Positions 1 to 7,665 of a stretch of 64,000 bases of DNA are shown here, piece by piece (position 1 is the first letter of the stretch; the number at the start of each line of letters is the position of its first letter). The notes beneath the pieces are model-generated. The model made no database searches, was not told the DNA's origin, and was given only the letters and a program-made list of their open reading frames with translations. Source of the DNA: Labrenzia sp. CE80. Its GTDB lineage: Bacteria; Pseudomonadota; Alphaproteobacteria; Rhizobiales; Stappiaceae. The translations under genes were made by a program, and so were the position numbers. Location: assembly GCF_009650605.1 (NCBI RefSeq), contig NZ_WAJT01000004.1, positions 248,001 through 312,000 on the forward strand, in the 5' to 3' direction.

Positions 1-707
1 GTAAGCACGATCAGCAGAAACGTTGGGTCGGTTGCGCTCACCGCGCGGCCTTTGGAGGGCGCTGACGTATCGTCGGCCTGCGTTTCCGGCAAGCAGAAGA
101 AAACAAGAGGGCATATCAGCAGTGCCATCACCCCTGCGTAGACGAATGCCGCGCCACGCCAGCCGATCATTTGATCCAGAAAGGCTGTAATTGGCCAGAA
201 CACGCTCCCTGCAAGGCCTGTGACAAGCATGAGCGTGCCGATCATGCTTCTTGCTCGGTCATCGCTATGGTCGGCTAGATAGACATAAGCGGCGGTTGTC
301 AGGAACATTGAGCCCGCGATGCCGGTCAGAGCCCAGCCGAATAGAAAGAACATCTCTGATGGCGCGCTGGCGATGACGCAGAAACCTGCGCCGATCAGGG
401 CAGCACCCAAAGCCATGACCCGTCGTGCGCCAAACTTCGCGAACCCTCTTCCTGCAAAGGGAGACGCAAGTCCCATGGCGACAAACATCACCGATGTTCC
501 CAAGAATACGACTGGGAGCGCCACACCCAGATCTTCGCCAACTTGCGTGGCGACAACCGCCAGGAAGCCGACGACTCCCCAAGCGATCATTTGTGTGCTG
601 GCTAGAATGGAAAAGACAATCAAGTGGCGGTGCATTTGTAAAATGTGCTTCGGTATTGAGATCACATATTTTGGCCAGACCGTCCGACAAGAAGCTGATG
701 CTCGCAT
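1..707 (-). CDS. MFS transporter, C-terminal part beyond window
   Basis: Reading the complement from 707 down gives an open frame to the left edge, so the gene is cut by the window (about 235 residues visible). The translation is rich in hydrophobic segments (for example QMIAWGVVGFLAVVAT, then VALPVVFLGTSVMFVAMGL), with a basic loop FAKFGARRV between the second and third segments, as in the MFS motif A region. At least six membrane spans are visible, which fits the N-terminal half of a 12-TM major facilitator. The start at 707 has GCGAGAG about 7 bases upstream and lies 15 bases after the stop of the DUF4240 gene, so the two are probably co-transcribed. An alternative start is the ATG at 635. 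Substrate cannot be told. Confidence 0.8.
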   Translation of the reverse strand, partial: MRASASCRTVWPKYVISIPKHILQMHRHLIVFSILASTQMIAWGVVGFLAVVATQVGEDLGVALPVVFLGTSVMFVAMGLASPFAGRGFAKFGARRVMALGAALIGAGFCVIASAPSEMFFLFGWALTGIAGSMFLTTAAYVYLADHSDDRARSMIGTLMLVTGLAGSVFWPITAFLDQMIGWRGAAFVYAGVMALLICPLVFFCLPETQADDTSAPSKGRAVSATDPTFLLIVL

Positions 708-722
708 GCACGTCTCTCGCTA

Positions 723-1838
723 TCAGTCATAGCCAAGAGCCGCTGCCACTTTAGGCAAGTGTGCCGCATAGTCCTGCTCGGCCCAATCCGGACCTTGGAG
801 TTTTGTTGCTTTGAAGTTCTTGCGCTTCATGGCTTTACCCGTGCGCATTTCGTAGGCGATAAATGGGACGTCCTGAAGCTGCAATCCACTACCAACCTTT
901 ATGTCGGCACATGGGAAACTGTCAGGCTCTGCTAATACAGTTTCAAAGATCTGGCGACCTTGGAGCATCAGTCCATATTGGAAAGCTGCAAAGTCATCGT
1001 CCGAACACCCCTCGTTTAGGAGATACGCCAGGGCCCAAAGATCGCTGCGATAGGAAGAAGTCACGATTTCATGCAAGAGAGCGTAGAATGCTCTGATCTC
1101 AGTTGCTTTGAAACGGGCCAACCGGTCTACGACCATTTCGATGTGTTCCGAGATGCCGCCTTCCGTAGGAGTGCCGACCACCTCCCAAAAAACATCCTGA
1201 TCCATTTTACGTGGATCGGGTTTGCCTGCAGAGGAAACGCGCTTTTCAGCTTGAATCTCAGCACGTTCGGCGGCAAGGCGGGCCAATTGCTGTTGGCTGG
1301 CATTGGCTTTCAGGAATAACTCTTGGGCTTGATCCATCACGTTTAGCAAGATCGATTTTTTACCCTCAATTTTGCCGATCAACTCTTGATATGCGCGCTG
1401 TTGATGTTCTTCACTCTCAAGCCAATTCGGCTCGTGTTTGAAGCCTTGGTCGCGCTTTTGGACGTACCACCAATAGGTGTTTTTGAGGTTCGCCAGATAA
1501 TTTCGCAAAATTCGGATGACGCGTTGGCCTTGATCGCATGAAATCAACCGATCTAGGGCATTGAGTATGTCATCGCCGGGTGGGGCAAAGCTCACCTCAT
1601 CATATGTGTAATGTTGCTCAATCGCCTCATAGAGGCCCTGGGAAAAATAGGCGGAGATCAGCTGCTTAACGGCTTCCCCGCCATATTCGTCCATAAGGGA
1701 CTTACCCCTTGGCTTTTTAAGACGTTGCTGATGAAGGAGCTCCGACATCAGTTCCAACAAGCGGTCGAAATCCTTGTCGATGTTGTCAAAGCGAGGGCGG
1801 AAGCTTTCATTGTCAGAAATTTGTATCTCGCTACTCAT
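723..1838 (-). CDS. DUF4240 domain protein with uncharacterised N-terminal half
   Basis: The C-terminal third has the look of DUF4240: it begins MDQDVFWEVVG, continues with a helix-rich stretch (ATEIRAFYALLHEI, then DLWALAYLLNEGCSDDDF) and the FQYGLMLQGRQIFETVLAEPD segment. The first ~200 residues match no family I recognise; they are mostly helical with a charged coiled-coil-like stretch around QQQLARLAAERAEIQAEKR just before DUF4240. There is no signal peptide or membrane span, so it is probably cytosolic. The ATG at 1838 (MSSEIQ) is preferred over an upstream TTG at 1859. Function is unknown; DUF4240 proteins have no established activity that I know of. It is followed by the MFS gene after 15 bases. 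Confidence 0.75.
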   Translation of the reverse strand: MSSEIQISDNESFRPRFDNIDKDFDRLLELMSELLHQQRLKKPRGKSLMDEYGGEAVKQLISAYFSQGLYEAIEQHYTYDEVSFAPPGDDILNALDRLISCDQGQRVIRILRNYLANLKNTYWWYVQKRDQGFKHEPNWLESEEHQQRAYQELIGKIEGKKSILLNVMDQAQELFLKANASQQQLARLAAERAEIQAEKRVSSAGKPDPRKMDQDVFWEVVGTPTEGGISEHIEMVVDRLARFKATEIRAFYALLHEIVTSSYRSDLWALAYLLNEGCSDDDFAAFQYGLMLQGRQIFETVLAEPDSFPCADIKVGSGLQLQDVPFIAYEMRTGKAMKRKNFKATKLQGPDWAEQDYAAHLPKVAAALGYD

Positions 1839-1944
1839 CCGAAAATGCCCCGTTTTCAACCAGACGCCATTTTAACCCCTATCACACTGACGTTTTATTT
1901 TTGCAGACACCCTTTTGCGCAATGTTTGGCTAGGAAGGCTGACT

Positions 1945-2763
1945 TTACTGCCCTAGACCCATTGCCTTCATATTCGCAATGGAGGCCGGGAGGCCGGAAT
2001 GGTCGCGCAGTTCGATGATCAGCCGGGGCTGGCTGTCGAGTTTGCCAAGCGCTGCGAAGACGGCGGGCCAGCGGATGGTGCCTTCGCCCAGGGTCCAGTG
2101 CCGGTCGGCGTAGCCGTCCGCGTCCTGTAGGTGAATGTGACGGAGACGGTTGCCGGCAGCCTTGACGTAATAGTCGACGGGCGGAGCGCCGGTGCTGCCA
2201 TGGGCATAATGGGCATGGCCGGTGTCGATCGAGACGGCGATGGCTTTGGAGTTGAAGCTGTCGGCGAGCTTCACCCGGTCATGGGGATCCTTGTCCTCGA
2301 TGTTCTCGATGACCAGCTCGCAGCCAATATCTTCAGCGCGTTTCACGGCATCGGCCATGGACAGGTGGCAGAGCTCGATCATGCGGTCGCGGCCGCCGTC
2401 GTAATTGTCGAGGTTGTTGTAGTCCCAGGTGGAGAAGGGGCTGTGCACGACCATATGGGTCGCTCCTAGTGCTTCGCAGACATCGAGGCCCTGGGCGAGG
2501 CGGCGTTTGACGATTTCCCGAACGTCCGGATCATTTGTGTTGACCGTGAATCCCCAGAATGGGCCATGAATGCCGAGGCGGCCTTCATGGCCGTCGAGAA
2601 CCGTCTTGGCCCGCTCAACGACCGCGGCCCAGTCGCCGTTCAAAACATTCGCGTCAACAAAGTCCTGCAGCTCGAGGTCGCGCGGCTTTTCCAGCATCAG
2701 ATCACGAAGGGTGTTGAAGGAGGTCAGGTTCAGCGCGGCGCCGAGAATGGGAAGATCGGTCAT
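1945..2763 (-). CDS. Sugar phosphate isomerase/epimerase (xylose isomerase-like TIM barrel)
   Basis: A 272-residue protein of the AP-endonuclease-2/xylose isomerase-like TIM barrel family. Metal-binding landmarks of the fold are visible: HGPF near residue 65, VVHSPF near 107, LVIENIEDKDP near 150, SIDTGHAHYAHG near 178, RHIHLQDADG near 203 and LIIELRD near 250. These supply the Glu, Asp, His, His, Glu ligands typical of divalent-metal isomerases. It probably interconverts keto- and aldo-sugars or epimerises a sugar acid; the substrate cannot be read from sequence. It sits downstream of a 2-hydroxyacid dehydrogenase in the same orientation (110-bp gap holding a stem-loop), so the two may act on the same sugar-acid route. 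Confidence 0.8.
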   Translation of the reverse strand: MTDLPILGAALNLTSFNTLRDLMLEKPRDLELQDFVDANVLNGDWAAVVERAKTVLDGHEGRLGIHGPFWGFTVNTNDPDVREIVKRRLAQGLDVCEALGATHMVVHSPFSTWDYNNLDNYDGGRDRMIELCHLSMADAVKRAEDIGCELVIENIEDKDPHDRVKLADSFNSKAIAVSIDTGHAHYAHGSTGAPPVDYYVKAAGNRLRHIHLQDADGYADRHWTLGEGTIRWPAVFAALGKLDSQPRLIIELRDHSGLPASIANMKAMGLGQ

Positions 2764-2832
2764 AATGTCAGCCTGTCAGTGAAGATGGCCGTGTAATCGC
2801 GGCCTCGGCGATGTCATAGACAGACTGTTTGA

Positions 2833-2857
2833 CAGAGCCGCGACAACCGTGGCTCTG
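2833..2857 (-). terminator. Stem-loop between dehydrogenase and isomerase genes
   Basis: Arms CAGAGCCGCG and CGTGGCTCTG around a 5-base loop form a 10-bp stem with one G.T pair, 16 bases after the dehydrogenase stop on the minus strand. No U-run follows, so it may be a partial terminator or an mRNA-processing hairpin rather than a full Rho-independent terminator. Confidence 0.45.
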
Positions 2858-2873
2858 GCTTGCGTGTTTCCGT

Positions 2874-3836
2874 TCAGTATCCCCGGCTGCGATCGACGCT
2901 TTCGGGTATTGTGCCGCTCTTCATATATTCGGCGATGTTTCCGGCCACGATTCTGGACGCCGTCGACTGGATGGTCGGGGCTGAAATGTGCGGCAGGACG
3001 GTGACTGCGGGATGATCCCAATATCGGTGGTCTTTAGGCAAAGGCTCGGTCGCAAAAACATCAAGCACTGCATGATCGATATGCCCGTTGTCCAAAGCGG
3101 CGAGCAGGGCCTCGTCGTCAATGATCGGCCCCCTCGCAAAGTTGATGAGGCTTGCGCCAGCCGGCATCGACGCCAGCGCAGCAGCATCCATCATGCCTTT
3201 TGTGTCCGGTGTCAGAGGCATCAGCAGCACCGCGATGTCGGCCTTGCTGAAGGCTGTCTTGAAACCCTCGGCACCGGCATGTGTCTCGATGCCGTCGATC
3301 TGTTTCGGGCTTCGGCTCCAGCCGCAGACGTTGAAGCCATTGGCTTTCAGGCGCAGCGCGGCGGTCTTGCCCAGTTTGCCGAGACCCAGGATCGTCACCG
3401 TTCGTTCCGACGGCAGCTTGAGCGTGTGTTCCTGCCAGACCTTCCCGGCTTGCTGACGGGCATAGCGTGGCATGTCGCGGTGGAGATACAGCGTCCAGGT
3501 GAGCACCGCCTCGGACATTGTTTCGGCCATCTGCGGATCGACCATGCGGACAATGGCAGGTCCATCCTTGGGAAGCTCGCTGGTCAGGCGCTCAACACCT
3601 GCCCAAAGGCTGTGAACCCATTTCAGGCTGGGTAGGTTCAAAAGCTCGGCAGGATCCGGATTGGCGACAATTGCGACTTCGGCGGCCTTTCTTTCTTCAG
3701 GCGTAAGGTCGCCAAGCAGTTTGACCTGCGTGTCAGAGGCGAGGACTTTGTTCAGCGCTTCGAGCCAGTCTTGCAATTCTTTGGCAGGGGCTCTGGCCAC
3801 AAGCGGCAGAATGCTATGTGATCCTTGGGCGCTCAT
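2874..3836 (-). CDS. ghrA: D-2-hydroxyacid dehydrogenase (glyoxylate/hydroxypyruvate reductase A-like)
   Basis: A 320-residue NAD(P)-dependent D-isomer-specific 2-hydroxyacid dehydrogenase. The Rossmann nucleotide motif is ILGLGKLGKTAA near residue 150, followed by WSRSPK, which favours NADPH. Further family signatures are LMPLTPDTKGMM, ASLINFARGPIIDDEALL (catalytic Arg), AVLDVFATEPLP (catalytic Glu region) and LPHISAPT (catalytic His). The N-terminal substrate domain contains SLWAGVERL, as in GhrA-type glyoxylate/hydroxypyruvate reductases. The ATG at 3836 (MSAQGSH) is preferred over a TTG at 3890, which would add 18 basic residues of unlikely composition. Exact substrate is inferred from family only. 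Confidence 0.85.
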   Translation of the reverse strand: MSAQGSHSILPLVARAPAKELQDWLEALNKVLASDTQVKLLGDLTPEERKAAEVAIVANPDPAELLNLPSLKWVHSLWAGVERLTSELPKDGPAIVRMVDPQMAETMSEAVLTWTLYLHRDMPRYARQQAGKVWQEHTLKLPSERTVTILGLGKLGKTAALRLKANGFNVCGWSRSPKQIDGIETHAGAEGFKTAFSKADIAVLLMPLTPDTKGMMDAAALASMPAGASLINFARGPIIDDEALLAALDNGHIDHAVLDVFATEPLPKDHRYWDHPAVTVLPHISAPTIQSTASRIVAGNIAEYMKSGTIPESVDRSRGY

Positions 3837-4585
3837 GACCCGAAAACTCCGCTGATATCGCCTAACTTTTTGAACTCGAGGAGATCGCAATAGAATGTGC
3901 GGGCTTGGTTCGGATAGCTGAAGCGACAGGCAAGATGAGAGCAGGAAGGCATTGGGTCTCGTTTTTTTGGCTGGAACGGGTGTCTTTTACTTTGCATTTA
4001 TTCGCGTCGAGGGCGAGCGGGCATGAGATCTTTCTCTACGTCGCGCGGAAAAGTTGCGCGCATGCCGGAAAGTGCGCGCTCAAGATGTGAGTTGACGTTG
4101 ATCGGACGCTTGTCGAATTTGCGATATTATTCTCGAAAGTATTTCTGATTTGCCATCACAAGAATCACTTGTCGGCATATTAAAGGCATAAAAATGACGC
4201 CTTCGCGCAGGAAGCTGTCGCAAATGAGCCGTCAATTGAATGATCCTTGCAAGAGGGCTTGAATATGGCCTCCGGCTGTTGTGTCTCGAGGTTCATAGTG
4301 TAAAGTAGCTCTCGATCAGATCCTGTTTGAAGCGAGAAAATATTTCTCCGTTCCTGAGGCTTTGCCTACAGGGATGCGCAGGATTAGTGTCAGATAGAAG
4401 TGGAATAATGCGTCGAATTGTTTCCAAAACTGAATATCGAAAACAGTTTGTGGATCTCCGCGTGACTGGCCGCTTTGCTACCAAATCTGCGAAAATGATT
4501 TCTGATGCTGAAAACTACTCTTCGAGTGTTTTCGCGTCGTCTTTTCTTCCATCACCTAACAGACAGACTGCAGTGGAGTAATCAC
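3837..4585. other. Long non-coding gap between divergent genes
   Basis: About 750 bases without a convincing gene; the short frames here have no recognisable protein character. It must carry the promoters of the minus-strand dehydrogenase and the plus-strand quaternary-amine transporter. Two structures are visible: GCGCGC arms at 4056-4061 and 4074-4079 within an imperfect direct repeat (CGGAAAAGTTGCGCGC and CGGAAAGTGCGCGC), and an inverted repeat AAACTG-N11-CAGTTT at 4427-4449, about 140 bases before the binding-protein start, which could be an operator. Confidence 0.5.
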
Positions 4586-5581
4586 ATGAAAAAGTTGTTT
4601 GTATCGGTCGCCGCCGCGACCCTTTGCATGGGCGCGTCTTCAGCAATGGCTGCTGAAGAATGCGGTACCGTAACCGTCGCTGAAATGAACTGGGCGTCTG
4701 CCGGTGCCATCGCGCACATCGACAAAATCATTCTTGAAGAAGGTTACGGTTGCGAAGTTGAGCTGGTCAGCGGCGACACCATGCCGACCTTTACGTCCAT
4801 GAACGACAAGTCCGAGCCTGACATGGCGCCGGAACTCTGGATTAACGCTGTGCGCGAGCCGCTCGACAAGGCTGTCGCTGCAGGCGATTTGATCATCGGA
4901 GGCGAGATCCTCAATGAGGGTGGTGTCGAAGGTTGGTGGATTCCGACCTACATTGCTGAAGAGCACAAAATCTCGACCGTCGCGCAAGCGCTGGAGCATC
5001 CTGAACTGTTCCCTGGTGCAGAGGACACATCCAAGGGCGCATTCTTCAACTGCCCGTCGGGCTGGAACTGTCAGATTACGACTGGCAACCTATTCAAGGC
5101 TAATGGCGGTGAAGAAGCCGGTTTCGAACTGGTCGACACGGGTTCTGCAGCGGGTCTAGACGGCTCGATCGCACGCGCATTTGAACGCAAAGAAGGTTGG
5201 CTCGGATATTACTGGGCGCCGACTGCGATCCTCGGCAAGTACGACATGACTCTACTGGATTTCGAAGTTGAACATGACAAGGCTGAGTGGGATAGCTGCA
5301 CGGCGGTTGCCGAGTGTGCCGAACCGAAGAAGAATGCTTGGTCTAAGTCAGAAGTCTTTACCGTCGTAACGGATGACTTTGCTGAGAAGGCTGGCGTTGC
5401 TATGGAATACGTCAAGGGTCGCAGCTGGGACAACCGTACAGCCGGTCAGGTTCTGGCATGGATGACCGACAACCAGGCAACCAACGAAGATGGTGCCTTC
5501 TACTTCCTGGAAAACCACTCCGACGTTTGGGAAAAGTGGGTTTCTCCTGAGGTCGCAGAGAAAGTCAAGTCTGCCCTCTAA
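4586..5581 (+). CDS. Quaternary-amine ABC transporter, periplasmic binding protein (OpuAC family)
   Basis: A 331-residue secreted protein with a signal peptide (MKKLFVSVAAATLCMGASSAMA, cleavage after AMA). The mature part is of the OpuAC/ProX type that binds glycine betaine, choline, proline betaine or TMAO. Aromatic residues suitable for a cation cage are spread through the protein: MNWASAG, ELWINAV, GGWW-like GWWIPTYI and GYYWAPTAI. At least six cysteines are present (EECGT, GYGCEV, FNCPSGWNC, DSCTAVAEC), suggesting disulfides. The ATG at 4586 follows TGGAGTA at a good distance. It heads an operon with the permease and ATPase genes. The exact ligand is not decidable from sequence; it is not closely reminiscent of ChoX. 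Confidence 0.85.
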   Translation: MKKLFVSVAAATLCMGASSAMAAEECGTVTVAEMNWASAGAIAHIDKIILEEGYGCEVELVSGDTMPTFTSMNDKSEPDMAPELWINAVREPLDKAVAAGDLIIGGEILNEGGVEGWWIPTYIAEEHKISTVAQALEHPELFPGAEDTSKGAFFNCPSGWNCQITTGNLFKANGGEEAGFELVDTGSAAGLDGSIARAFERKEGWLGYYWAPTAILGKYDMTLLDFEVEHDKAEWDSCTAVAECAEPKKNAWSKSEVFTVVTDDFAEKAGVAMEYVKGRSWDNRTAGQVLAWMTDNQATNEDGAFYFLENHSDVWEKWVSPEVAEKVKSAL

Positions 5582-5617
5582 GAAGCTATTTTGAAAATAC
5601 GCTCTTCAAATAGCCCG

Positions 5618-5640
5618 GAGCCCGCGTTTTTCGCGGGCTC
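5618..5640 (+). terminator. Intra-operonic stem-loop after binding-protein gene
   Basis: A perfect 9-bp stem GAGCCCGCG/CGCGGGCTC with a TTTTT loop lies 37 bases after the binding-protein stop and before the permease gene. There is no U-run behind it, so it probably allows partial read-through and protects the upstream message. Confidence 0.6.
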
Positions 5641-5675
5641 CCATCAGGAACCTCCAGGATACCAGGAAAACGAAC

Positions 5676-6560
5676 ATGGACTGGGTCGAGTTTCCATCCC
5701 TTGGCCGCCGCGACCTTCGCGACTTGCGATTGGCCGTGGATGGTAGTTTCAAAGAATTCACACGTGCCTATGGCGAAACGCTGGAAAGCATCTTCGAGCC
5801 TCTCAAGACCTTTCTGGTCGCGCTTGAAAGTTTGCTGATCACGTCACCCTGGCCGCTTGTCCTGCTTGCCCTGCTGGCGATCGTCTTTCTGATGAGCCGC
5901 AGCGTCAAGATCACTGTCGGATCGATGGTCGCGCTTTTGCTGATCGGGTATTTCGGTATGTGGGAAGACACCATGCGCACCATTGCCATGGTTGCCGTCT
6001 GTACACTGGTTGCGATTGTGTGCGGCATTCCCATTGGTATTTTGATGGCGCGCTCCGATCGTGTTCAGGCATTTGTCAATCCGGTGCTCGACCTGATGCA
6101 GACTATGCCGAGCTTCGTCTATCTGATTCCGGTGGTCATGATCTTCGGACTTGGCAAGGTCCCCGGCGTTATCGCTGTTGTGATCTATGCGATCCCTCCG
6201 ATGATCCGATTGACCAACCTGGGTATTCGCCTTGTTGATACCGATGTTCTGGAAGCGGCGGATGCCTTCGGCTCCTCTGCCTGGCAGAAACTGACGAATG
6301 TTCAGTTGCCGCTGGCTCTGCCGACGATCATGGCGGGGATCAACCAGTGCATCATGATGTCGCTCGCCATGGTCGTGGTTGCCTCCATGATCGGCGTCAA
6401 AGGCCTCGGACAACCGGTTCTTCAGGCGATCAACAACCAGTATTTCACCATGGGCGTCATGAACGGACTGGCTATCGTTGCCATCGCGATCATCTTCGAC
6501 CGTGCGACCCAAGCTTATGGCAAACGCCTTCAGAAACATTCGGAGGTTGTGCATGGCTGA
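5676..6560 (+). CDS. Quaternary-amine ABC transporter permease (ProW-like)
   Basis: A 294-residue inner-membrane permease of the ProW/OpuAB family. After an ~80-residue cytoplasmic N-terminus come hydrophobic spans (PWPLVLLALLAIVFLM, TVGSMVALLLIGYFGMW, then the permease core). Core signatures include LDLMQTMPSFVYLIPVVMIFG and the EAA loop EAADAFGSSAWQKLTNVQLPLALPTI, which contacts the ATPase. The end MSLAMVVVASMIGVKGLG is also typical. The gene overlaps the following ATPase gene by 8 bases, indicating translational coupling. Confidence 0.9.
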   Translation: MDWVEFPSLGRRDLRDLRLAVDGSFKEFTRAYGETLESIFEPLKTFLVALESLLITSPWPLVLLALLAIVFLMSRSVKITVGSMVALLLIGYFGMWEDTMRTIAMVAVCTLVAIVCGIPIGILMARSDRVQAFVNPVLDLMQTMPSFVYLIPVVMIFGLGKVPGVIAVVIYAIPPMIRLTNLGIRLVDTDVLEAADAFGSSAWQKLTNVQLPLALPTIMAGINQCIMMSLAMVVVASMIGVKGLGQPVLQAINNQYFTMGVMNGLAIVAIAIIFDRATQAYGKRLQKHSEVVHG

Positions 6561-7584
6561 GGCAACTGGTATTGAAATCCGCAACCTTTACAAGATCTTC
6601 GGGCCCGATGGGGCGACGATGGTCGAAAAGGTCAAGGCGGGTATGTCCAAGACCGAGTTGAACGAGAGTTTCAATCACGTTCTTGGTCTGAACAACATCA
6701 ACATCTCCATGCCTGGCGGCAAGATCCAGGTGGTGATGGGTCTTTCGGGGTCGGGAAAGTCGACCTTGATCCGGCACATCAACCGCCTGATCGATCCCAC
6801 GGACGGCGAGGTGCTCTATGGCGACGAGGACGTTTGCAAGATGTCTTCAAGCGAGCTGCGCGAGTTCCGCCGGCACAAGACTGCGATGGTGTTCCAGAAG
6901 TTCGCGCTTCTGCCACATCGGACGGTGATGAAGAACACCGTCTATGGTCTCGAGATCCAGGGCGTTGGTGCCAAGGAAGCGGAAGAACGTGCGGCACGCT
7001 GGATCGCCCGAGTTGGACTTGAAGGCTTCGAGGATTACTATCCGAACCAGCTGTCCGGTGGCATGCAGCAGCGTGTTGGCCTTGCGCGCGCCCTGACGAA
7101 TGATGCGGACATTCTGTTGATGGATGAGGCGTTCTCGGCGCTTGATCCTCTGATCCGTATGGATATGCAGTCGGTCTTGCTTGACCTTCAGGAAGAGCTC
7201 CAAAAGACGATCGTCTTCATTACCCACGATTTGGATGAAGCATTGCGCCTGGGAGATCACATTGCGATCCTGCGCGACGGTGCGGTCATTCAGCAAGGAA
7301 CCGGTCAGGACATCGTTCTGAACCCGGCGGATGAGTATATTTCGAGCTTCGTCAAGGAAGTGAACCGTGGGCGGGTCATTATTGTCGACACCGTCATGGA
7401 TCGCGACAACAAGCTCGAAGGCGGATTGACCATTCCGACCGGCGTCATGCTGGAAGAGGCTGCCAAGAGCTTTGCTGATTCTGGAGAGAGCAAGGCGAAT
7501 GTTGTCGATGCGTCGGGAACGCCGGTTGGTATCCTGACAGTTCAGGACACCATCACCGCCATGGTGACGCCTGCCTCGCACTAA
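6553..7584 (+). CDS. Quaternary-amine ABC transporter ATP-binding protein (ProV-like)
   Basis: A 343-residue ATPase. Walker A GLSGSGKST, Q-loop VFQKFALLPHRTV, signature LSGGMQQRVGLARAL, Walker B ILLMDEAFSALDPLIR and H-loop FITHDLDEAL are all intact. The ~70 C-terminal residues after FVKEVNRGRV resemble a reduced CBS-type regulatory tail (GTPVGILTVQDTITAM), as in ProV/OpuAA, where it can sense ionic strength. The ATG at 6553 overlaps the permease stop; a start further upstream would lie wholly inside the permease gene. It completes the three-gene importer. Confidence 0.9.
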   Translation: MAEATGIEIRNLYKIFGPDGATMVEKVKAGMSKTELNESFNHVLGLNNINISMPGGKIQVVMGLSGSGKSTLIRHINRLIDPTDGEVLYGDEDVCKMSSSELREFRRHKTAMVFQKFALLPHRTVMKNTVYGLEIQGVGAKEAEERAARWIARVGLEGFEDYYPNQLSGGMQQRVGLARALTNDADILLMDEAFSALDPLIRMDMQSVLLDLQEELQKTIVFITHDLDEALRLGDHIAILRDGAVIQQGTGQDIVLNPADEYISSFVKEVNRGRVIIVDTVMDRDNKLEGGLTIPTGVMLEEAAKSFADSGESKANVVDASGTPVGILTVQDTITAMVTPASH

Positions 7585-7608
7585 CGGGCGCTGGGTCATA
7601 TCAAATCG

Positions 7609-7639
7609 AAGAGGGCTCCGCAGTGCGGGGCTCTTTTTT
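7609..7639 (+). terminator. Rho-independent terminator of the quaternary-amine operon
   Basis: AGAGGGCTCCGC and GCGGGGCTCT pair around an AGT loop with three G.T wobbles in about 13 bp, followed directly by TTTTTTG. It closes the plus-strand operon and separates it from the convergent GGDEF/EAL gene. Confidence 0.85.
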
Positions 7640-7665
7640 GTTTGCAGTGAAATCGGGTGGCGAAA

